Shown piece after piece: positions 56,549 to 64,000 of a stretch of 64,000 bases of DNA (the stretch's first letter is position 1; each line of letters starts with the position of its first letter). The translations under genes and the position numbers were made by a program. This DNA comes from Nocardioidaceae bacterium (GTDB lineage Bacteria; Actinomycetota; Actinomycetes; Propionibacteriales; Nocardioidaceae). The stretch is from positions 1 through 64,000 of the forward strand of contig JAICXL010000001.1 in assembly GCA_025980475.1 (NCBI GenBank), given 5' to 3'. The notes below the pieces were generated by a model, which worked only from the letters and a program-made list of their open reading frames with translations, was not told the DNA's origin and ran no database searches.

Positions 56549-56570
56549 GGCTTCTGTCCTTGCTCGGGCA

Positions 56571-56662
56571 ACAAAAAAACCTCCCGTGGGACGAGAGGTC
56601 GGCGCGGCGGGAGTCCCGTCGCGCTAGGCGATGATGATCGTGTGGCTGGTCTGCGGCTGCAC
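56571..56662 (-). promoter_or_regulatory. Transcription attenuator with Ile-rich leader peptide upstream of cimA
   Basis: Leader ORF 56624-56662 VQPQTSHTIIIA*, then 9-bp hairpin acctctcgt-ccc-acgggaggt and ttttttt. Confidence 0.8.
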
Positions 56663-56787
56663 GCCCCGGAGTCTGCCACATGTGGCGAGTCGGGGTCGCG
56701 AAGTCCTACGATCCGGCCCGCGCTGGTCTACGCTTCAGGGCGGGCTCGGGACCACTCGGACAGGCACGCCCCACCGGAGGACCCGCC

Positions 56788-57342
56788 ATGCTGCTGCTCC
56801 ACCTCGCCCTCTACGTCCACCTGCTGGCGCTGCTGGTCGCCTTCAGCGCATCGGCCGTCAACCACTACCTCGGCGCCCGCCAGCGGAGCTCGGTCACCGC
56901 CGAGGAGGCGCTCGGCCACGCGGCCGTGATGCACTCGGTCGTCAGGGCCTTCCCGGTCGCCTCGATCCTCCTGCTGGTCAGCGGCTTCTACATGGCCTGG
57001 AAGCTCGACTCCCTGTCCGCGGGATGGGTGTGGGTCGCGGTTGTGGGCCTGGTGCTCATCGGGGTCGTCGGCGACGGCGTCCTGGGCAAGCACCACAAGG
57101 AGCTCGCCCAGGAGCTGGGCCGCAACGGCATGACCGCCAAGGCCCGCGAGATGCTGGACAGCCCCGTCGGCCGGGTCACCCCGGTGGTGGTGGACACGCT
57201 GGTGCTCGGGGTCGTGTGGGTGATGGTCAGCGAGCCCTCTACGGCCATCTCGGTGCTGACCCTCGTGGTCGCCATCCTCGTCGGGATCGGCGCACCACTG
57301 GCGGTGATCCGCCGGAGCCCGACGGCCAAGGTCGCCGGCTGA
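56788..57342 (+). CDS. DUF2269-like membrane protein
   Basis: LLHLALYVHLLALLVAFSASAVNHYLGARQRS; four TM segments. Confidence 0.6.
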   Translation: MLLLHLALYVHLLALLVAFSASAVNHYLGARQRSSVTAEEALGHAAVMHSVVRAFPVASILLLVSGFYMAWKLDSLSAGWVWVAVVGLVLIGVVGDGVLGKHHKELAQELGRNGMTAKAREMLDSPVGRVTPVVVDTLVLGVVWVMVSEPSTAISVLTLVVAILVGIGAPLAVIRRSPTAKVAG

Positions 57343-57356
57343 GCGGCCCAGCCCGA

Positions 57357-58949
57357 TCAGAGGACCTTCGCGACGTCGTGGACGAAGCCGTGGCTCCACG
57401 GCGCGTGCTGCCACGGTGACCACCGGGGCCCGTCGCCGAGCAACGCGACGACCAGCACCACGGTGGCGATGACCGCGAGGCCGAAGGCCACCACGCCGGC
57501 CGAGGACTGGCCGCCGAGGACCCGGGTGCTGCGCCGGCCCATCTCCCGCACCCGCGCGGAACCGGGCCCCCACCACGTCGCCAGGACGTACGACGCCCCG
57601 ACCACGAGCGTCCCGCCCACGAGGGGGACACCCGCGACCTTCTCGATCAGTGCGACGGCCACCGCCACCAGCACCGACCAGGCCACCAGCAGGACCGTGC
57701 CGACCAGGCTGATCAGCAGGTAGAGCGGAAGGCCGATGGTGGAGGCGGGAACGTCGTACCACCGCGACCGGCCGCGCGCCTGCTGGCGGCGGGTGTGTCG
57801 CTCGGCGGTGACCGACGAGACCCGCAGGACTGAGGCGAGGGCCGCGATGACCGCGGCCCCCACGTAGGGCGCGAAGCCGACCACCGCCGCCCCGAGGAGC
57901 CCGATGCCGAACAGGGCGAGGCGCTGCTGGCCCGGCCGCGGCGTGCCGAGGCGTGCCACCGGCAGCTGGCGGGTGGTGGGCTCGTCCCACGGCGCCCAGG
58001 CGGGCTCGACCCGGCGTGTGGCCGGCTCGACCTGCTCGGTCGGCGGCGCGGCGTCGCGGACGTGCGCGAGGGCCAGCGGCATCGTCCACTCGTCGGTGGC
58101 GCCACGGGCCGCTGCGGCGCCACCGGCCAGCTCGGCATGCAGGTCGGCGAGCGCCGGCCGCTCCAGCGGCTCCGGGGCCAGCGCGTCCTGCAGCAGCGGG
58201 CGCAGTGAGGCCGGCACCCCGGTCAGGTCCGACTCGCCGCGCCGGGCCCGGTCCATGATCGCCATCGCCGGCCCCCGGCCGTAGGGCGTGCGTCCGGTCG
58301 CGGCGAAGACGACGGTCGCTGCCCACGCGTGCACGTCGGCGGCCGGGGTGGCGTCGTCGCCGTACAGGATCTCCGGGGCGAGGTAGCCCGGCGTGCCCAG
58401 AAGGAACCCGGTGGCGGTCAGCCGAGGGTCCTCGGCGAGGCGGGCCAGGCCGAAGTCGATGAGGACCGGGTTGCGGCCCTCCATCAGCACGTTGGAGGGC
58501 TTCACGTCGCGGTGCAGCACGCCGACGCGGTGCACCGCGAGCAGGGCCTCGGTCAGCCCGGTGGCGAGCACCCGCAGGTCCTCCTCGGGCAGCGGGCCGT
58601 GCTCACGGACCTCCTGGTGCAGCGAGAGGCCGGGGACGTAGCGGGTGGCGACGAACGGGATCGGCCCGAAGGGGTCGGCGTCGACGATCTCGGCGATCCG
58701 CGGCGAGGTGATCCGGCGCAGCGAGCCGACCTCCTGGGCCAGCCGCTCCCGGGCCTCCTGGTCGCCGACGACGTGCGGGCGGAGCACCTTGAGCGCGACC
58801 CGCGAGGCGTCGCTGCGGCCGGAGGCCCCCGTCATCCGCTGGGCCAGGTGCACCACGCCCATGCCGCCCTCGCCGATGACGGTGAGCAGCCGGTAGTCGC
58901 CGACCCGCCCCTCCTCGCCCCGATCGAAGGCACCGTTCGCCGTGCTCAC
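57357..58949 (-). CDS. Ser/Thr protein kinase with C-terminal membrane domain
   Basis: IGEGGMGVVHLAQRM, VLHRDVKPSNVLMEGRNPVLIDFGLARL, GTPGYLAPEIL. Confidence 0.92.
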   Translation of the reverse strand: MSTANGAFDRGEEGRVGDYRLLTVIGEGGMGVVHLAQRMTGASGRSDASRVALKVLRPHVVGDQEARERLAQEVGSLRRITSPRIAEIVDADPFGPIPFVATRYVPGLSLHQEVREHGPLPEEDLRVLATGLTEALLAVHRVGVLHRDVKPSNVLMEGRNPVLIDFGLARLAEDPRLTATGFLLGTPGYLAPEILYGDDATPAADVHAWAATVVFAATGRTPYGRGPAMAIMDRARRGESDLTGVPASLRPLLQDALAPEPLERPALADLHAELAGGAAAARGATDEWTMPLALAHVRDAAPPTEQVEPATRRVEPAWAPWDEPTTRQLPVARLGTPRPGQQRLALFGIGLLGAAVVGFAPYVGAAVIAALASVLRVSSVTAERHTRRQQARGRSRWYDVPASTIGLPLYLLISLVGTVLLVAWSVLVAVAVALIEKVAGVPLVGGTLVVGASYVLATWWGPGSARVREMGRRSTRVLGGQSSAGVVAFGLAVIATVVLVVALLGDGPRWSPWQHAPWSHGFVHDVAKVL

Positions 58950-58985
58950 CCGACCGAGGCTATCCGGCGACCGGGAACGGGCCGG

Positions 58986-60068
58986 TCACACCACGCGGTG
59001 CATCCAGCCGAAGCCGTCCTCGGCCCGGCCGAGCTGGATGTCGACCAGCTCCCGGCGGATCCGCATCGTCAGCGGGCCACCCTCCTCGCCGGTGGGCGAC
59101 GGGGCCTCCCCGCCGTCCCAGAGCAGCCGGCCGACCGGGGTCACCACGGCCGCGGTGCCGCAGGCGAAGACCTCCGTGATCTGCCCGCCGGCGACGCCCT
59201 CGCGCCACTCGTCGATGGAGATCTTTCGCTCCTCGACCTGGTGGCCCATCTTGCCGGCGAGCTCGATGATCGCGCTGCGCGTGATGCCCTCGAGGATGGT
59301 GCCCGTCTCCGGGGTGACGATGCGCCCGTCGGCGAGGACGAAGTACATGTTCATCCCCCCGAGCTCCTCGACGTACCTGCCCTGCTGGGCGTCGAGGAAG
59401 ACCACCTGGTCGCACCCGTGGCGAGTGGCCTCCTGCTGGGCGACCAGCGAGCTGGCGTAGTTGCCGCCGGTCTTCGCCGCGCCCATCCCGCCACGCCCGG
59501 CCCGGGTGTACTCCTCGGTGAGCCACAGCGTCACCGGCTTCACGCCACCCTTGAAGTAGGCGCCGGCCGGGCTGGCGATCACCATGAACGTGACGTGCTG
59601 TGAGGGGCGCACGCCGAGGAACGCCTCGGTGGCGATCATGAACGGGCGCACGTAGAGCGTCTTCTCGCCGTCCGCGTCCGGCACCCACCGCTGGTCGACG
59701 GTGACGAGCGCGTCGACGGCCTGCACGAAGTCGTCCGGGTCGAGGACGGGGAAGGCGAGCCGCCTGCTCGAGCGCACCATCCGCTGGGCGTTCTCCTCCG
59801 GCCGGAAGGTCCAGATCGAGCCATCGTCGTGCCGGTAGGCCTTCATCCCCTCGAAGGTCTCCTGCGCGTAGTGCAGGACCGCGGTGGCCGGGTCGAGGCT
59901 GAGCGGCGCGTACGGCGTGATCCGCGCCTCGTGCCATCCTGCCTCCGGAGTCCACTCGACGGTGAACATGTGGTCGGTGAAGTGCACGCCGAAACCGGGT
60001 TTCGCCAGGATCGCGGCGAGGTCGGCGTCGCTGCGCGGCTGCTCCGATCGGGTGGTGCGGATCTCCAT
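58986..60068 (-). CDS. ilvE: Branched-chain amino acid aminotransferase
   Basis: HYAQETFEGMKAYRHDDGSIWTFRPEENAQRM, EELGGMNMYFVLADGRIVTPETGTILEGITR. Confidence 0.94.
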   Translation of the reverse strand: MEIRTTRSEQPRSDADLAAILAKPGFGVHFTDHMFTVEWTPEAGWHEARITPYAPLSLDPATAVLHYAQETFEGMKAYRHDDGSIWTFRPEENAQRMVRSSRRLAFPVLDPDDFVQAVDALVTVDQRWVPDADGEKTLYVRPFMIATEAFLGVRPSQHVTFMVIASPAGAYFKGGVKPVTLWLTEEYTRAGRGGMGAAKTGGNYASSLVAQQEATRHGCDQVVFLDAQQGRYVEELGGMNMYFVLADGRIVTPETGTILEGITRSAIIELAGKMGHQVEERKISIDEWREGVAGGQITEVFACGTAAVVTPVGRLLWDGGEAPSPTGEEGGPLTMRIRRELVDIQLGRAEDGFGWMHRVV

Positions 60069-60102
60069 GGTGTGCAGGCTATCCCTCGGTGGGCCCGGGC
60101 CG

Positions 60103-61233
60103 TCAGGCGAGGCGCGCAGCGACGGCGTCGCCCACCTCGGCCGTCGCGCGGCTGGCGCCGGGCTCGCGCGCCGCGAGGTCCGCGACGACCGCCTGCTCGA
60201 CCGCGCGGGCGGCATCGTCGAGCCCGAGGTGCTCGAGCAGGAGGGCGACCGACAGGATCGCCGCGGTCGGGTCGGCCTTCTGCTGACCGGCGATGTCGGG
60301 TGCCGAGCCGTGCACGGGCTCGAACATGCTGGGCGTGGTGCGGTCGGGGTTGACGTTGCCGCTCGCGGCCAGGCCGATCCCACCGGTGACCGCTGCGGCG
60401 AGATCGGTGATGATGTCGCCGAAGAGGTTGTCGGTGACGATCACGTCGAAGCGCGCGGGGTCGTTGACCATGAAGATCGTGGCCGCGTCGATGTGGAGGT
60501 AGTCCACGGCGACGTCCGGGAACTCTCGGCCGATCTCCTGCACCAGCCGGGACCAGACCGCGCCGGCGTGCACGAGCACGTTGGTCTTGTGGACCAGGGT
60601 GAGCTTCTGGCGGCGCTTCCGGGCCCGGCGGAAGGCGTCGCGGACGACGCGCTCGACGCCGAAGGCGGTGGTGAGGCTGACCTCGGTGGCCACCTCCGCC
60701 GGGGTACCGGCGCGGAGGGTGCCGCCGTTGCCGGTGTAGGGACCCTCGGTGCCCTCGCGGACCACGACGAAGTCGACGTCGCCGCGCTCGAGGACACGGT
60801 CGGCGAGTGGGGAGAGGGCTCCCGGGAAGATCCGCGAAGGTCGCAGGTTGACGTAGTGGTCGAGCTCGAAGCGCAGCCGCAGCAGCAAGCCGCGCTCGAG
60901 GATGCCCGGCGGCAGGTTCGGGTCGCCGGGCCTGCCGCCCACGGCTCCGAGCAGGATCGCGTCGTGCTGGCGGATCTCGTCGAGGACCGCGTCGGGCAGC
61001 ACCTCACCGGTGCGCAGGTAGCGCTCCGCGCCGAGGTGGTAGCGGGTCGGCTCGAACTTCACCCCCTGCGGCGTTGCCTGCTCGAGGACCTTGAGGGCCT
61101 CGGCGATCACCTCGGGGCCGATCCCGTCACCCGGGACCACGGCGAGCTTCAACGACTGGTCCCCGGGCGACTCTGCTGACGCCTCTGCTGACAACTCTTC
61201 CGGCGACTCTCCTGGCGACTCTCCTGGCGGCAT
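60103..61233 (-). CDS. leuB: 3-isopropylmalate dehydrogenase
   Basis: [66 protein letters not shown]. Confidence 0.94.
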   Translation of the reverse strand: MPPGESPGESPEELSAEASAESPGDQSLKLAVVPGDGIGPEVIAEALKVLEQATPQGVKFEPTRYHLGAERYLRTGEVLPDAVLDEIRQHDAILLGAVGGRPGDPNLPPGILERGLLLRLRFELDHYVNLRPSRIFPGALSPLADRVLERGDVDFVVVREGTEGPYTGNGGTLRAGTPAEVATEVSLTTAFGVERVVRDAFRRARKRRQKLTLVHKTNVLVHAGAVWSRLVQEIGREFPDVAVDYLHIDAATIFMVNDPARFDVIVTDNLFGDIITDLAAAVTGGIGLAASGNVNPDRTTPSMFEPVHGSAPDIAGQQKADPTAAILSVALLLEHLGLDDAARAVEQAVVADLAAREPGASRATAEVGDAVAARLA

Positions 61234-61243
61234 GCCCTCGAGG

Positions 61244-61369
61244 CTAGTTGTCGTCGGGGCGCTGGCCGCCGTTGTCTCGCAGGTCAAGCGCGGCCTGGAC
61301 GGCCTCGTGGCTGTAGCGGCTGTCGGGGTTGTTCCGAGCCGGGCCCCAGTCGGGGTACATGTCGTACAT
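61244..61369 (-). CDS. Small conserved protein (41 aa)
   Basis: [41 protein letters not shown]; short but well-formed frame upstream of leuB. Confidence 0.5.
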   Translation of the reverse strand: MYDMYPDWGPARNNPDSRYSHEAVQAALDLRDNGGQRPDDN

Positions 61370-61766
61370 CTCTTGACTTCCTTCGGTCGTGGTCGGTGCG
61401 GGTCTCCCCTTCCCATTGCTGGGTGACCCCTCCGCGGTGGGCGGGCCGGGCGGCACACCTGAGCGGGACGCGGGTAACGCGTCGACCGCAGCTGGGCCGA
61501 GTGAAGGAATCGCGGGTGGGATCTTCGCTGCTCGGTCGCGGAGGGGTTCGTAAGCCGGTGGCGGGGGAACGCCGGAACTCCGCGGCGAGGTGGCCTACTT
61601 AACAGGCCCCGCCACGGCGGCAAATAAGTACGAAGGTCCTCCGCATGGTGACCACAGGCTACGGGACGAGCAGTGGCGGCCGCAGGGGTTCTCCCCAGTC
61701 GTCCCGGATAGCGAGACGACCATCCAGGGCGCGGACCGCTGGCCGGCGTTTGCGAGACTCGACGAC

Positions 61767-62333
61767 ATGAGTGCTCCCCCGGACCTGCCGGAGATCGTCT
61801 CCCGCGCCTTCGTGGTCTCCCGCAAGGCGGGCTACGTCGCCTTCTGCCGCAATGAGACCGGCCGGCTGCTCGCCTCGCTGGCGGCCACCAGGTCGGGCAC
61901 CCTCGCCGAGTTCGGCACCGGCACCGGCGTCGGCACCGCCTGGCTGCGCTCGGGCGTCCGCGGGGGCACGCACATCCTCACCGCGGAGCTCGACGCCAGG
62001 CTGGCGAATGCCGCGGCCGAGATCTTCACCGACGACGACCAGGTCGAGGTGGTTGCCGCCGACTGGGCCACGCTGCGCGACAAGGGCCCGTTCTCGCTGC
62101 TCTTCCTCGACGCCCACGAGTCCGGTGGTTCCACCGCCGACGACGTCATCGACCTCGTGGAGACCGGCGGCATCGTCGTGCTCGACGACTTCAAGCCGTG
62201 CGAGTCCTGGCCACCGGTGGCCGCGGGCAGGGTCGACGTGCTGCGCGAGCAGTGGCTGACCGACGAGCGGTTCACCACCGCCGAGGTGATGGTCGCGCCA
62301 GACGCCGCCGTGCTCATCGCGACGAAGCGTTGA
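61767..62333 (+). CDS. Class I SAM-dependent O-methyltransferase-like protein
   Basis: [32 protein letters not shown]. Confidence 0.8.
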   Translation: MSAPPDLPEIVSRAFVVSRKAGYVAFCRNETGRLLASLAATRSGTLAEFGTGTGVGTAWLRSGVRGGTHILTAELDARLANAAAEIFTDDDQVEVVAADWATLRDKGPFSLLFLDAHESGGSTADDVIDLVETGGIVVLDDFKPCESWPPVAAGRVDVLREQWLTDERFTTAEVMVAPDAAVLIATKR

Positions 62334-62997
62334 CGCTCCCGTCCCGGCCGGGGAGCTCGACGATGAAGTGCGGCAGGAGCAGCTGGGTCAGCGGGCCGAT
62401 GGCGATCGCGTAGAGCACGGTGCCGACGCCGACCAGCCCGCCGAGCAGCCAGCCGGCGAGCACGACGGTGACCTCGATCGAGGTGCGCACCAGCCGCAGC
62501 GACAGCCCGGTGCGCCGGTGCAGCCCGGTCATCAACCCGTCACGGGGACCGGGGCCGAGCTGGGAGCCGATGTAGAGCGCAGTGGCGACGCCGTTGAGCA
62601 GGATCCCGCCGAGCATCAGCGCGATCCGGAACGAGAGCTGGTCCGGCACCACCAGGACGTGCAGGACCTGGTCGGTGACCAGACCGATGACCACGGCGTT
62701 GGCGACCGTGCCGAACCCGGGCGCCTGGCGCAGCGGCAGCCACAGCAGCAGCACTGCGAAGGACACCACGATCACCATCTCGCCGATGCTGAGCGGCACG
62801 TGCCGGGCGAGCCCGACGTGCAGGACGTCCCAGGGCAGCTGGCCGAGGTCGGAGCGGATCATCATCGCCATCGACGTGCCGTAGAGCGCGAGCCCCGCGA
62901 AGAGCCGGACCATCCGGCTGCCCAGCCGGCCGGCACGCAGCTGCCCCAGCGGGCCGAGCGCGGCAAGCTGCCGGGGCGGCGGGGAGACAGTGGTCAC
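62314..62997 (-). CDS. YczE/YitT-type membrane protein
   Basis: LFAGLALYGTSMAMMIRSDLGQLPWDVLHVGLA, IGSQLGPGPRDGLMTGLHRRTGLS. Confidence 0.82.
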   Translation of the reverse strand: MTTVSPPPRQLAALGPLGQLRAGRLGSRMVRLFAGLALYGTSMAMMIRSDLGQLPWDVLHVGLARHVPLSIGEMVIVVSFAVLLLWLPLRQAPGFGTVANAVVIGLVTDQVLHVLVVPDQLSFRIALMLGGILLNGVATALYIGSQLGPGPRDGLMTGLHRRTGLSLRLVRTSIEVTVVLAGWLLGGLVGVGTVLYAIAIGPLTQLLLPHFIVELPGRDGSVNASSR

Positions 62998-63019
62998 CGG
63001 ATGAAACCTACCGCGTGCC

Positions 63020-64000
63020 TCATCCCGTGCTGACCGCGCGGACCGCCTCGGCGTCGATGGCGTCGCGGATCTGCTCGAGCACGTCGGCGGGGATCGCCGA
63101 GTCGACGGCCACCGCGACCAGTGCCCGGCCGCCCGGGGCGTCGCGGGCGACCTGCATGCCGGCGATGTTGATGCCGGCGTCCCCGAGGATGCGGCCGAGC
63201 GTGCCGACCATGCCCGGCCGGTCGGCATAGGTGAAGAATGCCAGGTGCTCTGTCGGCTCGATGTCGATCGGGAAGCCGTTCACCTCGACGAGTCGCTCGC
63301 GCTGGGCGAGGCCGACGAGGGTCCCGCTGACCGACACCCGGGAGCCGTCCGCGAGCGTTCCCCGCACGGTGACCAGGTTGCGGTGGTCGGGGCTGTCCGG
63401 CTCGGTGACGAGGCGTACGGCGATCCCGCGCTCGGCAGCCAGCAGCGGGGCGTTGACGTGGCTGACCTGCCCCTCGACCACATCGGTGAAGACGCCCTTG
63501 AGCGCAGCCAGCTCGAGCGCCTTGACGTCGTAGGCCGTGATCTCCCCGCGGACCTCGACGTCGAGGCCCTGCGCCATCTCCCCGGCCACCGAGGTGAAGA
63601 TGCGCCCGAGGCGCTCGGTCAGCGGGATGCCCGGACGGACGTCCTCGGCGATGGCGCCGCCCTGCACGTTGACCGCGTCGGGGACCAGCTCGCCGCGCAG
63701 CGCCAGCCGCACCGAGAGGGCGACTGCGAGCCCGGCCTTCTCCTGGGCCTCGACCGTCGAGGCGCCCAGATGAGGGGTGGCGACGACGTTCTCGAGCTGC
63801 AGCAGCGGATTGCCCGTGGCCGGCTCGACCGCGAAGACGTCCAGCCCGGCCGCGGCGATCCGGCCGGTCTTGAGGGCGTCGTACAAGGCGTCCTCGTCGA
63901 CGATGCCGCCGCGGGCGGCGTTCACCAGCACCAGTCCGGGCCTGGCGCGGGCGAGCTGCGCGGCCCCGATGAGGCCCACCGTCTCGGCCGTGCGGGGCAG
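63020..64000 (-). CDS. serA: D-3-phosphoglycerate dehydrogenase (5' end outside the window)
   Basis: LVNAARGGIVDEDALYDALKTGRIAAAGLDVFAVEP, ATPHLGASTVEAQEKAG, C-terminal ACT domain. Confidence 0.94.
   Translation of the reverse strand: MPRTAETVGLIGAAQLARARPGLVLVNAARGGIVDEDALYDALKTGRIAAAGLDVFAVEPATGNPLLQLENVVATPHLGASTVEAQEKAGLAVALSVRLALRGELVPDAVNVQGGAIAEDVRPGIPLTERLGRIFTSVAGEMAQGLDVEVRGEITAYDVKALELAALKGVFTDVVEGQVSHVNAPLLAAERGIAVRLVTEPDSPDHRNLVTVRGTLADGSRVSVSGTLVGLAQRERLVEVNGFPIDIEPTEHLAFFTYADRPGMVGTLGRILGDAGINIAGMQVARDAPGGRALVAVAVDSAIPADVLEQIRDAIDAEAVRAVSTG

Noticed and set aside
56680-56787. Upstream extension of the 56680-57342 ORF
   Set aside because: No RBS; start at 56788 is preceded by ggagg and begins a membrane protein, and the extension overlaps the attenuator promoter region
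1-64000. CRISPR array
   Set aside because: No regularly spaced direct repeats found; the only tandem repeat of note is the two-copy 36-bp unit at 47996-48067

Overview
64 kb of high-GC actinobacterial (Nocardioides-like) DNA. The left ~48.8 kb reads as two tandem integrative elements in the 3' end of a tRNA-Glu(CTC) gene. Three identical 42-bp copies of that tRNA 3' end lie at 230-271, 26631-26672 and 48817-48858. Element A (~230-26631) has an XRE/DUF6036 pair, a fluoride-riboswitch regulon with four riboswitch copies, a MobF/TraA relaxase, an excisionase and a frameshifted tyrosine integrase. The regulon covers a dynamin-like GTPase, PAP2, enolase, pyrophosphatase, MFS transporter, triple DUF190, twin MutS-like ATPases and a 7-subunit hydrogenase-4-like complex whose large subunit has lost the NiFe cysteines. 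No crcB or CLC-F gene is visible. Element B (~26631-48817) is decaying: a 5'-truncated MMPL gene at one end and an integrase C-terminal remnant at the other. Its cargo is pstSCAB-phoU-senX3-regX3 with PHO boxes, an ApbE/NuoF-like/ferredoxin/membrane redox operon with a two-component system, a Rieske-DoxX fusion, a frameshifted ctaB and an arsenic operon. The right ~15 kb is ordinary core genome (tRNA-Glu, tRNA-Gln, gltX, FAH-family, amidase, cimA with an apparent Ile-rich attenuator, kinase, ilvE, leuB, serA). The best candidate for a new system is the fluoride-switched, NiFe-less Ehr-type complex with its GTPase, MutS and DUF190 neighbours and no known fluoride exporter. All functional statements come from reading the sequence and motif recognition; no searches were run.
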